A DNA stretch of 7,491 nucleotides, from contig CANJSR010000241.1 of assembly GCA_947476855.1 (NCBI GenBank), forward strand, positions 1 through 7,491. Reading direction: 5' to 3'. The position numbers were made by a program, and so were the translations under genes. Shown piece after piece: positions 1-6,388 of the stretch (its first letter is position 1; each line of letters starts with the position of its first letter). The notes beneath the pieces are model-generated. The model saw nothing but the letters and a program-made list of their open reading frames with translations. It did no database searches and was not told the origin of the DNA. Origin of the DNA: Acetobacteraceae bacterium. GTDB lineage: Bacteria; Pseudomonadota; Alphaproteobacteria; Acetobacterales; Acetobacteraceae.

Positions 1-174
1 CCCTGGCGCGGCGCGGGAGATCGCGAACATGTCCAGGAACTCCCGCGCGGTCATCCAGCCATACACGTCGACCGCGGCGTGCTGCATGTCGGGGATCACG
101 CCCGCCCCGCCGCCAAAAGCCAGCATCGAGAGGAAGGAGAACAGCAGCGCAAGCTGGACCAGGGTCGTGATCAT
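1..174 (-). CDS. chrA: Chromate transporter, C-terminal-half subunit (partial)
   Basis: The first 58 codons of a second CHR-domain (chromate transporter family) protein are read on the minus strand; the rest lies left of the window. The visible protein starts MITTLVQLALLFSFLSMLAF, a hydrophobic first membrane segment. It continues with the family hallmarks: a GGGAGVIPDM glycine-rich motif (residues 21-30), GWMTAREFLDMFAIS (39-53) and a terminal APG, matching the usual GW(L/M)T-x-x-EF and PG motifs. The ATG overlaps the stop of the upstream gene in an ATGA tetranucleotide (174-171), so the two are very likely translationally coupled. This layout is known for short-chain chromate transporters, where two single-domain proteins act together as an inner-membrane anion exporter or symporter of the chromate/sulfate type. 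The substrate is inferred from the family. The family assignment is firm; real chromate transport is not shown. Confidence 0.88.
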   Translation of the reverse strand, partial: MITTLVQLALLFSFLSMLAFGGGAGVIPDMQHAAVDVYGWMTAREFLDMFAISRAAPG

Positions 175-734
175 CGGCCGCGCCCCAGCCAGGCGATCAG
201 CAGGCTGACCGGCATGGCCACCGCCAGCACATGGGGCAGGCGGAAGCCCAGGATGCCGATCGCCAGGGTGATCGCGCCCACGATCAGGAACGGTGGCACG
301 CCCCGGATGTTGCGCCTCGCCAGCCGGATGCCGAGGCCGAGGTTCATGCCGATCGCGACCGCCCCCATCCCCGACAGGCCTCGGCTGAACCATTCCCCGC
401 CCGGCATGTTCTGTGCCCCGATATACAGCGCACCCAGGATCAGTACGATGACCAGGGGCACCAGCGTCAGGCCCCAGAAGCAGGCGATCGCCCCGGGCAG
501 GCCCCGCAACTGCGTGCCGATGAACACCGCGAGGTTCACGTTCGTCGCACCCGGCACGAGCTGGGACAGCGCGTAGCCCGAGATGAACTGGTGGTCCTCC
601 AGCCAGCCCTTGCGCTCGACGACCTCCCGCCGGGTCCAGGCCGCGAGGCCGCCCCCGAAGCTCACCAGCCCGATATGCACAAAACCCATGAACAATTCCG
701 CCAGGCTCGGCTGGCTCGTGCTGCGATTCGCCAT
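171..734 (-). CDS. chrA: Chromate transporter, N-terminal-half subunit (CHR domain)
   Basis: A 187-residue single CHR-domain membrane protein, the usual size for one half of a short-chain ChrA pair. Visible family motifs are SFGGGLAAW (residues 25-33), GWLEDHQF (43-50), YALSQLVPGATNVNLA (54-69) and GTQLRGLPGA (73-82). Hydrophobic segments follow at about 83-108, 118-135, 148-165 and 168-183. The start MANRSTSQPS was chosen because it sits about 12 residues before the first family motif. The open frame extends 71 codons further upstream, but that extension would overlap the divergent reductase and has no family character. A purine-rich GGAGGG (complement of 749-754) lies 14 bases before the ATG, rather far for a ribosome site. 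The stop overlaps the next gene's ATG (ATGA). Expected role: half of a heteromeric inner-membrane chromate/sulfate-type transporter. The substrate is a family-level inference. Confidence 0.9.
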   Translation of the reverse strand: MANRSTSQPSLAELFMGFVHIGLVSFGGGLAAWTRREVVERKGWLEDHQFISGYALSQLVPGATNVNLAVFIGTQLRGLPGAIACFWGLTLVPLVIVLILGALYIGAQNMPGGEWFSRGLSGMGAVAIGMNLGLGIRLARRNIRGVPPFLIVGAITLAIGILGFRLPHVLAVAMPVSLLIAWLGRGR

Positions 735-801
735 CGCGCTATTGAACGCCCTCCGGTGTATGCTGCACAGCAGGAAGAGGCGTACGAGACGGAGAATGGG
801 G
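735..801. promoter_or_regulatory. Divergent intergenic region, chromate transporter / aldo-keto reductase
   Basis: Only 67 bases separate the two divergent start codons, so both 5' control regions must lie here or inside the opposing gene. A ribosome site GGAGA (791-795) lies 6 bases before the reductase ATG at 802. GGAGGG for the transporter reads on the minus strand at 749-754. A TTGAAC at 742-747 resembles a -35 box for the plus strand, but no convincing -10 follows at 16-18 bases. No clear operator was found beyond a short GCTG-CA-CAGC palindrome at 762-771. The placement is certain; the control elements are weak. Confidence 0.4.
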
Positions 802-1809
802 ATGGAATACCGGTCATTGGGGCGTAGCGGGGTGAAGGTTTCGCCCTTGTGCCTGGGCACAATGATGTTCGGCGGCCCAACCGACGAGCCAACCGCCGGT
901 CGCATCGTCGCGCGGGCGCGGGAGCAGGGGATCAACTTCATCGACACGGCCGATGGCTATACCGGCGGCCGGTCTGAGGAAGTGGTCGGGCGGGCGATCA
1001 AGGCCGACCGGTCCTGGTGGGTGCTGGCGACGAAATGCGCCAATCCGACAGGGCAGGGGCCGAACGCGCGCGGCCTGTCCCGCCGGCACCTCCAGCATGC
1101 GGTCGAAGCCAGCCTGCGCCGGCTGGATACCGAGGTGATCGACCTGCTGTACCTGCACAAGGAAGACCACGCGACGCCGCTGGCCGAGACGGTGCATGCC
1201 CTGGCCGACCTGATCCGGGCGGGGAAAATCCGCTACTTCGGCGTCTCGAACTACCGAAGCTGGCGGGTGGCGGAAATCTGCCGGCTTTGCGACGACATCG
1301 GCATCGACCGGCCGATCGCGAGCCAGCCTTTGTACAACGCCCTCAACCGCGAAGTGGAGACCGAGCATCTGCCGGCCTGCGGCTATTTCGGCCTGGGGGT
1401 GGTGCCGTACAGCCCGCTCGCCCGCGGTGTGTTGACCGGGAAGTACCAGCCGAACGTAGCCCCTCCGGCGGAAACGCGGGCCGGGCGGCGGGACCGTCGC
1501 ATGATGGAATCGGAATGGCGGCCCGAGAGCCTGGAGATCGCCCGCACCATCGCGGCCCACGCCGAGGCGCGGGGTATCGCCCCCAGCCATTTCGCGATGG
1601 CCTGGATCCTGAACAACCGCCTGATCACGGGCGCCGTCGCCGGCCCGCGGACCGAGGCGCAGTGGGAGGATTACGTCGCCGCCCTGTCCGTGCGCCTGGA
1701 TGCGGAGGACGAAGCGCTGGTCGACCGGCTGGTTTCTCCCGGGCACCCCTCGACGCCGGGGTACAATGATCCGGCCTATCCGATCGAGGGGCGTTTGCCC
1801 CGGGGATGA
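802..1809 (+). CDS. Aldo/keto reductase
   Basis: A 335-residue NADPH-dependent oxidoreductase of the aldo/keto reductase (AKR) superfamily, a cytosolic (alpha/beta)8 barrel, typical in length. The N-terminus MEYRSLGRSGVKVSPLCLG is the standard AKR opening. The catalytic tetrad can be read: Asp48 and Tyr53 in FIDTADGY, Lys78 in VLATKCA, and His119 in DLLYLHKED. Cofactor-side motifs follow: FGVSNY, then SPLARGVLTGKY (about residues 197-208), and AVAGPRTEAQWED near the C-terminus. The ATG at 802 is preferred over ATG 796 (two codons earlier) and the much longer open frame from 583. GGAGA at 791-795 is spaced 6 bases from 802, and the upstream extension overlaps the transporter gene and is not AKR-like. 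It resembles the aryl-alcohol-dehydrogenase or YghZ-like branch. The substrate cannot be told from sequence. It is divergent from the transporter and 50 bases upstream of a tRNA, apparently monocistronic. Confidence 0.93.
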   Translation: MEYRSLGRSGVKVSPLCLGTMMFGGPTDEPTAGRIVARAREQGINFIDTADGYTGGRSEEVVGRAIKADRSWWVLATKCANPTGQGPNARGLSRRHLQHAVEASLRRLDTEVIDLLYLHKEDHATPLAETVHALADLIRAGKIRYFGVSNYRSWRVAEICRLCDDIGIDRPIASQPLYNALNREVETEHLPACGYFGLGVVPYSPLARGVLTGKYQPNVAPPAETRAGRRDRRMMESEWRPESLEIARTIAAHAEARGIAPSHFAMAWILNNRLITGAVAGPRTEAQWEDYVAALSVRLDAEDEALVDRLVSPGHPSTPGYNDPAYPIEGRLPRG

Positions 1810-1818
1810 GGGTGGGGC

Positions 1819-1847
1819 TTCGCTTTTTCGGGCGATTCGGGTATATG
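1819..1847 (+). promoter_or_regulatory. Possible tRNA promoter
   Basis: A TATATG box at 1842-1847 (4 of 6 matches to the -10 consensus) stands 12 bases before the tRNA. A weak TTCGCT (1819-1824) lies 17 bases upstream of it in the -35 place. The spacing would start transcription at about 1854, a few bases ahead of the mature 5' end at 1860. The match is modest, and the tRNA could also be read through from the reductase gene. Confidence 0.3.
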
Positions 1848-1859
1848 GGGACGGCGTGG

Positions 1860-1936
1860 GTCCCCGTAGCTCAGCAGGATAGAGCACAGGATTCCTAATC
1901 CTGGGGCCGTTGGTTCGAATCCAATCGGGGACGCCA
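1860..1936 (+). tRNA. tRNA-Arg (anticodon CCT)
   Basis: A full cloverleaf can be folded by eye. The acceptor stem GTCCCCG (1860-1866) pairs perfectly with CGGGGAC (1926-1932), followed by discriminator G1933 and a genome-encoded CCA (1934-1936). The D stem is GCTC/GAGC. The anticodon stem CAGGA/TCCTG encloses loop TTCCTAA, giving anticodon CCT, which reads the AGG arginine codon. The T arm GTTGG/CCAAT, with one G-T pair, carries the canonical TTCGAAT loop. The gene is 77 bases including CCA. It follows the reductase on the same strand. Arg-CCT tRNA genes are well-known integration sites for mobile elements, but no second copy of its 3' end is visible in this window. Confidence 0.96.
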
Positions 1937-2059
1937 CGTGATCGTATCAACCAACTGATACAGAATAATACCAGCCCACACGAGCCTAGAACTGGCCCCT
2001 GTTGTGTGAACAGTCTCCCGCGAACGATCAGTGGGTTCCTGCCGGGTTCGTTCCGGACT

Positions 2060-2118
2060 GCCGTGTTTGGCGCGGCGTAACGAGGGCGCAGCCCGACCGG
2101 AGACGCGGCAAACACGGC
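2060..2118. repeat. Imperfect inverted repeat (15-base arms)
   Basis: The arms 2060-2074 and 2104-2118 are complementary at 14 of 15 positions (core GCCGTGTTTG / CAAACACGGC), separated by a 29-base GC-rich loop. No T run follows, so it does not look like a factor-independent terminator for either strand. It could be the end structure of a small or decayed mobile element, or an intergenic palindromic repeat. The pairing is certain; the role is unknown. Confidence 0.65.
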
Positions 2119-2142
2119 GGCGGAAAATTCATGCCGCCGCCG
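2115..2142. repeat. Perfect hairpin (9-base arms)
   Basis: CGGCGGCGG (2115-2123) and CCGCCGCCG (2134-2142) can pair around the loop AAAATTCATG. The left arm shares four bases (2115-2118) with the right arm of the larger inverted repeat, so the two structures are mutually exclusive at that point. No T tract follows. Confidence 0.6.
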
Positions 2143-2530
2143 CCAATCCCCTCAAATTGATCCAGGATCGGAACGGCCGAGCCTTCTGGCGCAGGTGAGC
2201 GCAGGGCTTCTCCCGGTGCGGTGCGGTGGCCGAAGTCGGCAGTTGGCACGATTGCCAATTGGGCGGCACATTGATCGCGAGTGACCTATTTTCTTTTTTT
2301 CGCAGCCCAAGGGTTGAATGACGCAGGTGCGGCCCCTGCGGTCCCAACCGACGACACAGCCTCGATAGAAGTGTCAGGCCACGTGCCGATGTTCCTTATG
2401 AAAGGACCGGCCAACCCCGAGTCGCCAATCACCGAATGCGATGCGGCAAGGGGCCGCCCCATGAATCTCTGACGATAATACCAAATCCCACACTCGAAAT
2501 GGCATACCGGGATCAAAATTATTCCGCCCA

Positions 2531-2558
2531 TTGACAATTTATTGCATCATGTGACAAT
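2531..2558 (+). promoter_or_regulatory. Candidate sigma-70-type promoter for the large gene
   Basis: A perfect TTGACA -35 box (2531-2536) is followed after 16 bases by GACAAT (2553-2558), which matches 4 of 6 positions of the -10 consensus. It lies in the only clearly AT-rich stretch of the window, about 120 bases upstream of the ATG at 2682, which would leave a leader of roughly 115 bases. The box pair overlaps a tandem direct repeat, so repressor or activator control at this place is possible. This is inference from sequence only. Confidence 0.45.
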
Positions 2559-2567
2559 TTAGTTGCA
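2532..2567. repeat. Tandem direct repeat over the promoter (possible operator)
   Basis: TGACAATTTATTGCA (2532-2546) recurs as TGACAATTTAGTTGCA (2552-2567), differing by one inserted G. The copies start 20 bases apart, close to two helical turns, so two protein copies could sit on the same DNA face. The repeat covers the candidate -35 and -10 boxes. It may be a regulator site, or the second copy may simply provide an alternative promoter half. Confidence 0.5.
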
Positions 2568-2671
2568 ACGCTCAACTGTCTCAGTCGGTAGATCCGACAC
2601 GCCCCTGATGCTGGGTTCAGGAATGCCCGCCACCCCAAAATCGAGAAGCGGCCAGGACGCGCCGTCCTAAC

Positions 2672-2680
2672 AGGGGGGAG
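2672..2680 (+). promoter_or_regulatory. Ribosome binding site of the large gene
   Basis: AGGGGGGAG directly precedes the ATG at 2682 with one intervening base. The usable AGGGG part (2672-2676) leaves about 5 bases to the start. It supports ATG 2682 as the true start, which is also the point where the first propeller module begins. Confidence 0.6.
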
Positions 2681-2681
2681 A

Positions 2682-5600
2682 ATGGCGGTATCGCCGATCA
2701 GGCTACGGGATCTCGCTGCCGGCACAGGGGGCTTTGTCCTCTATGGCCAGAACAGCGGTGATGCGTTCGGCGGTTCGGTCGCCTCGGCCGGCGACATCAA
2801 CGGCGATGGCTTCGACGACCTGGTCATCGGCGCGGTGCGGGGTGATACAGGCGGCAACACCAGGTTCGATGCCGGGGAGGCCTATGTCGTCTTCGGCAAG
2901 GCGAACGGGTTCGGCGCCAGCGTTCACCTCGGCGCGATCGCGGCTGGAACCGGGGGCTTCGCCCTTTGGGGGCGGGATGCGCTCGACTCGGCCGGCGCAT
3001 CGGTGGCGTCGGCGGGCGACGTCAACGGCGACGGCCTGGCCGATATCATCATCGGGGCCCGGGATGCCGATGGACCGACCAATACCAAAGGCAGCGCGGG
3101 CGAAGCTTATGTCGTGTTCGGCAAGACGACCGGGTTTGGTGCCACCGTCGATCTGACGACGATCGCCGCGGGCACCGGTGGTTTCATCCTCCATGGCATT
3201 GATGCCGGCGACCTCCTCGGCCAATCGGTGGCCTCGGCCGGTGACATCAACGGCGACGGTTTTGACGACTTCATCATCGGCGCCTTTCTGGCCGACGCGG
3301 CCGGCAACGCGAAGGCGGACGCTGGGGAAAGCTATGTTGTCTTCGGCAAGGCCGGCGGGTTTGGCGCCGAACTCTCCCTGGCCTCGGTCGCCGTGGGGAC
3401 TGGCGGGTTTGTCATCCGTGGTGGCCAGGCCGGCGATCAGTCCGGCGACGCCGTCGCCTCGGCCGGAGACATCAACGGCGATGGCTTCGACGACCTGATC
3501 GTCGCCGCCAATCGCGCCAATAACCCGGCCAGCGGGATCGTGGACGTTGGCGTGACCACCGTCATATTCGGCAAGGCCGGCGGTTTCGGCGCCAGCATCG
3601 ATCTGGCGAGTTTTGGCGATGGCTTCGACGGGTTCAGCATCGTTGGCCGTTCGGCCAATTCCGGGTCGGGCTCCGCCGTCGCCTCGGCGGGCGACGTGAA
3701 TGGCGATGGTTTCGCCGACCTGATCATCGGCGCGCCCTTCGCCAATGAAAGCTATGTGGTCTTCGGCAAGGCGCATGGGTTCGGTGCCCGGATAGACCTG
3801 GCTGCCGTCGCGGCCGGCACGGGCGGTTTCGTCCTGCGCGGCATCGACAACTACGATCTGGCCGGGATCTCCGTCTCCTCGGCGGATGACATCAACGGCG
3901 ATGGCATTGATGACCTGGTCATCGGCGCGCGGCATGCGGATGGTGAGTTCAACACCGCGGCCTATGCCGGTGAAGCCTATGTGGTGTTCGGACGGACCAC
4001 GGGCTTCGGCGCGAGCGTCGATCTCTCGGCCATCGCGGCCGGTACCAGCGGGTTCGGGATCTTCAATGAAGACGCCTATGATTTCGCTGGCGGTTCGGTC
4101 GCCTCGGCCGGTGACATCAATGGCGATGGCTTCGATGACCTGATCATTGGTGATTCCAATGGTGCCGGCGCGGGCAACGTCACGTCCGGCGCGGGTGAGG
4201 CCTATGTCCTGCTTGGCCGCGACTTCACCGGCTCGGTGACGCATGCCGGGACCATTGCCGCGAACACGCTGACCGGCACGATCGGCGCCGATGTCATGGT
4301 CGGTGGCCAGGGCGCCGACACGCTGATCGGCCGCGGCGGCGCGGATACGCTGATCGGCGGCTCGGGCGACGACACCATCCGGGTCTCCGACCGGTCCTTC
4401 CGGCGCGTCGATGGCGGCGGCGGGACCGATACGCTGGCGCTCGACGGAGGCGACACCTACCTGACCCTGTACGCGATCTCCGACCTCCGCATCCAGGGGA
4501 TCGAGCAGATCGACCTGACCGGCACAGGCGATAACGGGCTGACGCTGACCTATCGGGAAGTGCTGAACCTCTCCGGCACCAGCAACGCCCTGCGCGTGGA
4601 CGGCAATGCCGGCGACAGCGTGTTCCTGTCCCGAGAGCCGTGGATCGCGGGCGAGACAGCCGGCGGCTACAGGGCCTACACCCAGGGTCAGGCGACGGTC
4701 AGCATCGCGACCGCCATTTCCGTCACCGGCCTGCTTGGTGTTCCGTCGATCCATCTCTCGGATGTCGCCGCCGGGACGGGCGGCTTCGTGATCCAGGGCG
4801 CGAAGGACTACGACCAGTCAGGCGTCTCGGTCCGGTCGGCCGGCGACATCGATGGCGACGGGTTCGACGACATCATCATCGGCGCCCATTTCGTCAACGT
4901 TATCGACACGATCGATCACACCGAGCTGGTCACGGCCGGGGCGGGCTATGTGATCTACGGCAAGGCCGGCGGGTTCGGAGCGCCGCTCGACCTCGGGGCG
5001 ATCGCCACCGGCAACCGGGAGCACGGCTTCGTCATCAATGGCATGGACCCGGGCGATTTCACCGGCTGGTCCGTGGCCTCGGCCGGCGATGTCAACGGCG
5101 ACGGGTTCGACGACATGCTGCTGGGCGCGCCGAACGGCGACGCCGACGACAATGCGAGGCCAGGCGCGGGCGACAGCTACATCGTCTTCGGCACCGCCGA
5201 CCGCTACGCCTTTGGCGAACGCATCGACCTGTCCGATATCTCGTTCGGCCTCCACAACGTCGGCAAGCCGCTGCGGGGCGTGGTCCTCCATGGCGCGGTC
5301 GCGGGTGAGGGCGCGGGGTTCTCTCTCGCCTCGGCCGGGGACATCAATGGCGATGGCTTTGATGACGTCGTCATCGGCGCGCCCTCGGCCGATCCGGGTG
5401 GGAAGACCGATGCCGGCACCACCTATGTGCTGTTCGGCAAGGCGTCGTGGCTGGACCCGCGGCTGGACCTGGCCGAGGTCGGCGCCGGGACCGGCGGATT
5501 CACAATCCGCGGGCGCGACGCGCGGGACGGGTCCGGCTATTCCGTGGCCTCCGCCGGGGACATCAACGGCGATGGGCTCGATGACCTGCTGATCGGCGCG

Positions 5601-6167
5601 CCGTACGGCGACGGTCTGGCCAACGGGAAGGCCGAGACCGGAGAGACCTATGTCGTCTTCGGCCGCACCACCGGTTTCGGCACGACCATCGAACTCTCCC
5701 GGATCGCGGCCGGCACGGGCGGTTTCGTGATCAACGGCCAGGGCGCCAATGTGGTGAGTGGGGACCAGTCCGGGGTCTCGGTCGCCGGCGCGGGGGATTT
5801 CAACGCCGACGGCTTCGCCGACCTGGTCATCGGCGCGCGCTTTGGCGATGGCCCGATCTTCAACCGGTACGAGATCGGTCTGACCTACCTCGTCCTCGGC
5901 AAGGCCACGGGTTTCGGTGCCAGTGTCGATCTCGCCACGGTCGCGGCGGGCACCGGCGGTCTGGTCATTCGCGGGCGCGCTTCGTTCGACCGGTCGGGCG
6001 ATTCGGTGGCCTCGGCCGGCGACATCAACGGCGACGGCTTCGACGACCTGATCATTGGCGCGCCCGGCGGGATCGGCGCCAATCCCCCAGCTCCTATGGC
6101 GGCTACGCTGGCGACACCTACGTCGTGTTCGGCAGTGCCAATGGCTCCGGCGCGCCGATCGACCTGA
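2682..6167 (+). CDS. Large FG-GAP beta-propeller / RTX repeat protein, 5' part (frameshifted)
   Basis: The open frame has 1161 codons, of which the first 1136 are family-like and the last 25 are out of phase after a frameshift at 6084-6088. No signal peptide is seen: MAVSPIRLRDLAAGTGG enters the first blade at residue 7. Blades 1-7 span residues 7-523 (blade starts about 7, 80, 155, 230, 305, 370, 445). An RTX block spans 524-690. Blades 8-13 start at about 691, 768, 847, 927, 1002 and 1081. Each blade has the form (I/V)DL-x-x-IAAGTGGF, then an SVASAGD core leading into DINGDGFDD, an EF-hand-like calcium loop, then IIGAP, an acidic variable loop, and AGEAYVVFGKA-GFGA. These are FG-GAP / integrin-alpha type repeats. 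The RTX block has GGQGADTL, GRGGADTL and GGSGDDTI nonapeptides (541-566). Likely an exported, calcium-dependent adhesin-like surface protein using type I secretion; export and function are inferred. It has its own strong RBS and candidate promoter. Confidence 0.85.
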   Translation: MAVSPIRLRDLAAGTGGFVLYGQNSGDAFGGSVASAGDINGDGFDDLVIGAVRGDTGGNTRFDAGEAYVVFGKANGFGASVHLGAIAAGTGGFALWGRDALDSAGASVASAGDVNGDGLADIIIGARDADGPTNTKGSAGEAYVVFGKTTGFGATVDLTTIAAGTGGFILHGIDAGDLLGQSVASAGDINGDGFDDFIIGAFLADAAGNAKADAGESYVVFGKAGGFGAELSLASVAVGTGGFVIRGGQAGDQSGDAVASAGDINGDGFDDLIVAANRANNPASGIVDVGVTTVIFGKAGGFGASIDLASFGDGFDGFSIVGRSANSGSGSAVASAGDVNGDGFADLIIGAPFANESYVVFGKAHGFGARIDLAAVAAGTGGFVLRGIDNYDLAGISVSSADDINGDGIDDLVIGARHADGEFNTAAYAGEAYVVFGRTTGFGASVDLSAIAAGTSGFGIFNEDAYDFAGGSVASAGDINGDGFDDLIIGDSNGAGAGNVTSGAGEAYVLLGRDFTGSVTHAGTIAANTLTGTIGADVMVGGQGADTLIGRGGADTLIGGSGDDTIRVSDRSFRRVDGGGGTDTLALDGGDTYLTLYAISDLRIQGIEQIDLTGTGDNGLTLTYREVLNLSGTSNALRVDGNAGDSVFLSREPWIAGETAGGYRAYTQGQATVSIATAISVTGLLGVPSIHLSDVAAGTGGFVIQGAKDYDQSGVSVRSAGDIDGDGFDDIIIGAHFVNVIDTIDHTELVTAGAGYVIYGKAGGFGAPLDLGAIATGNREHGFVINGMDPGDFTGWSVASAGDVNGDGFDDMLLGAPNGDADDNARPGAGDSYIVFGTADRYAFGERIDLSDISFGLHNVGKPLRGVVLHGAVAGEGAGFSLASAGDINGDGFDDVVIGAPSADPGGKTDAGTTYVLFGKASWLDPRLDLAEVGAGTGGFTIRGRDARDGSGYSVASAGDINGDGLDDLLIGAPYGDGLANGKAETGETYVVFGRTTGFGTTIELSRIAAGTGGFVINGQGANVVSGDQSGVSVAGAGDFNADGFADLVIGARFGDGPIFNRYEIGLTYLVLGKATGFGASVDLATVAAGTGGLVIRGRASFDRSGDSVASAGDINGDGFDDLIIGAPGGIGANPPAPMAATLATPTSCSAVPMAPARRST
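2700..4250 (+). repeat. First propeller: seven FG-GAP blades
   Basis: Seven consecutive blades of 73, 75, 75, 75, 65, 75 and 79 residues. Every blade keeps the D-x-N-G-D-G-x-x-D type calcium loop. Blade 5 (residues 305-369) lacks about ten residues of the acidic loop between IIGAP and YVVFG. Blade 6 has ADDINGDGIDD in place of AGDINGDGFDD. Blade 7 ends with GRDFTGSVTHAG instead of the usual GK--GFGA, which marks the end of the propeller. At DNA level the calcium-loop segment recurs about every 225 bases with high identity. Confidence 0.85.
4251..4751 (+). other. First RTX linker block
   Basis: Residues 524-690 of the large protein. Glycine/aspartate nonapeptides of the hemolysin-type calcium-binding (RTX) kind (541-566) come first, then FRRVDGGGGTDTLAL, IQGIEQIDLTG, a VLNLSGTSNALRVDG motif and YRAYTQGQATVSI. 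The same order of motifs recurs in the second block at 6389-6871. The VLNLS-x-TSN-LRVDG tail is, from general knowledge, common in large type I-secreted proteins of proteobacteria. Calcium binding by the RTX turns is an expectation from the family. Confidence 0.8.
6084..6088 (+). other. Frameshift in C homopolymer
   Basis: Codons read AAT CCC CCA up to here, and family-like sequence resumes from TAT at 6095 in the frame one base earlier. Adding one C to the five-C run gives N-P-P-S-S-Y-G-G-Y-A-G-D-T-Y-V-V-F-G, an intact blade 13. A one-base deletion in the run is the simplest explanation. Confidence 0.8.
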
Positions 6168-6244
6168 GCGAGATCGCCTACGGCGTGAGCGGCTTCGTCA
6201 TCCGGGGCGACGGCGGCTACGACGCGTCCGGCTCCTCCGTCGCC

Positions 6245-6247
6245 TAG
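6245..6247 (+). other. In-frame amber codon in blade 14
   Basis: The conserved blade segment S-V-A-S-A-G-D reads GTC GCC TAG GCC GGG GAC here. At the equivalent position most other blades have TCG (serine). One C-to-A change explains it. It is independent of the frameshift about 160 bases upstream. Confidence 0.85.
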
Positions 6248-6388
6248 GCCGGGGACATCAACGGCGACGGCTTCGATGACCTGGTCATCGGCGCGCGCAA
6301 TGCCACGCCCGGCAGCGGGCGGCTCTATGCCGGAGAGACCTACGTCCTGTTCGGGCGCGACTTCACCAAGACCGTCACGAAAGCCGGC

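Larger units (their letters stand above)
1937..2681. other. Long intergenic region without a supported gene
   Basis: Between the tRNA and the large repetitive gene there are 745 bases in which I can defend no coding gene. Short open frames on the minus strand (about 2028-2258, 2129-2347, 2286-2537) lack recognisable domains and overlap one another. The region holds inverted repeats (2060-2118 and 2115-2142), a small hairpin with stem CGCAGG/CCTGCG (2322-2340), a T-rich run (2289-2300) with no stem directly before it, and two weak hairpins at 1944-1961 and 2242-2258. An AT-rich promoter-like island lies at about 2510-2565. Composition is patchier than in the flanking genes. Decayed mobile-element DNA is one reading; regulatory leader DNA for the downstream gene is another. 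Confidence 0.6.
4752..6388 (+). repeat. Second propeller: seven FG-GAP blades, two with lesions
   Basis: Blades 8-14, of 77, 79, 80, 75, 79, 78 and 78 residues; the last two counts are made after repairing the lesions. The opening (V-P-S-I-H-L-S-D-V) mirrors the start of the protein (S-P-I-R-L-R-D-L), and the seventh blade again ends in GRDFT-x-x-VT-x-AG. The module boundaries therefore match those of the first propeller. Blade 12 has a weaker calcium loop (GDFNADGFADL), and blade 8 has a longer acidic loop. Blade 13 carries the frameshift and blade 14 the amber stop. Confidence 0.8.

Noticed and set aside
583..801. N-terminal extension of the reductase to an upstream ATG
   Set aside because: It would overlap the transporter gene antisense, shows no AKR character, and ATG 802 has a well-spaced ribosome site and the canonical AKR N-terminus.
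79..827. Plus-strand open frames across the chromate transporter genes
   Set aside because: Arg/Pro/Ala-rich shadow translations; the minus strand carries clear CHR-domain motifs and an ATGA coupled pair.
814..2115. 433-codon minus-strand open frame across the reductase and the tRNA
   Set aside because: It runs antisense through a clear reductase and a structured tRNA and has no domain; a GC-rich shadow.
2289..2300. T-rich run as a factor-independent terminator
   Set aside because: No stable stem lies directly upstream; the nearest hairpin is about 30 bases away.
2028..2537. Short minus-strand open frames in the intergenic region
   Set aside because: They overlap each other in different frames and have no recognisable motif or ribosome site; they may be remnants but cannot be supported as genes.
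2703..4754. 683-codon open frame on the minus strand, antisense to the first propeller
   Set aside because: It is a shadow of the GC-rich repeat; its periodic sequence is the reverse reading of the blades, with no domain, while the plus strand has clear family motifs.
6081..6095. Programmed ribosomal frameshift at the C run
   Set aside because: A -1 slip would reach the right frame, but the site is not a standard slippery heptamer, no obvious stimulatory structure is seen, and the TAG at 6245 would stop the product soon after.
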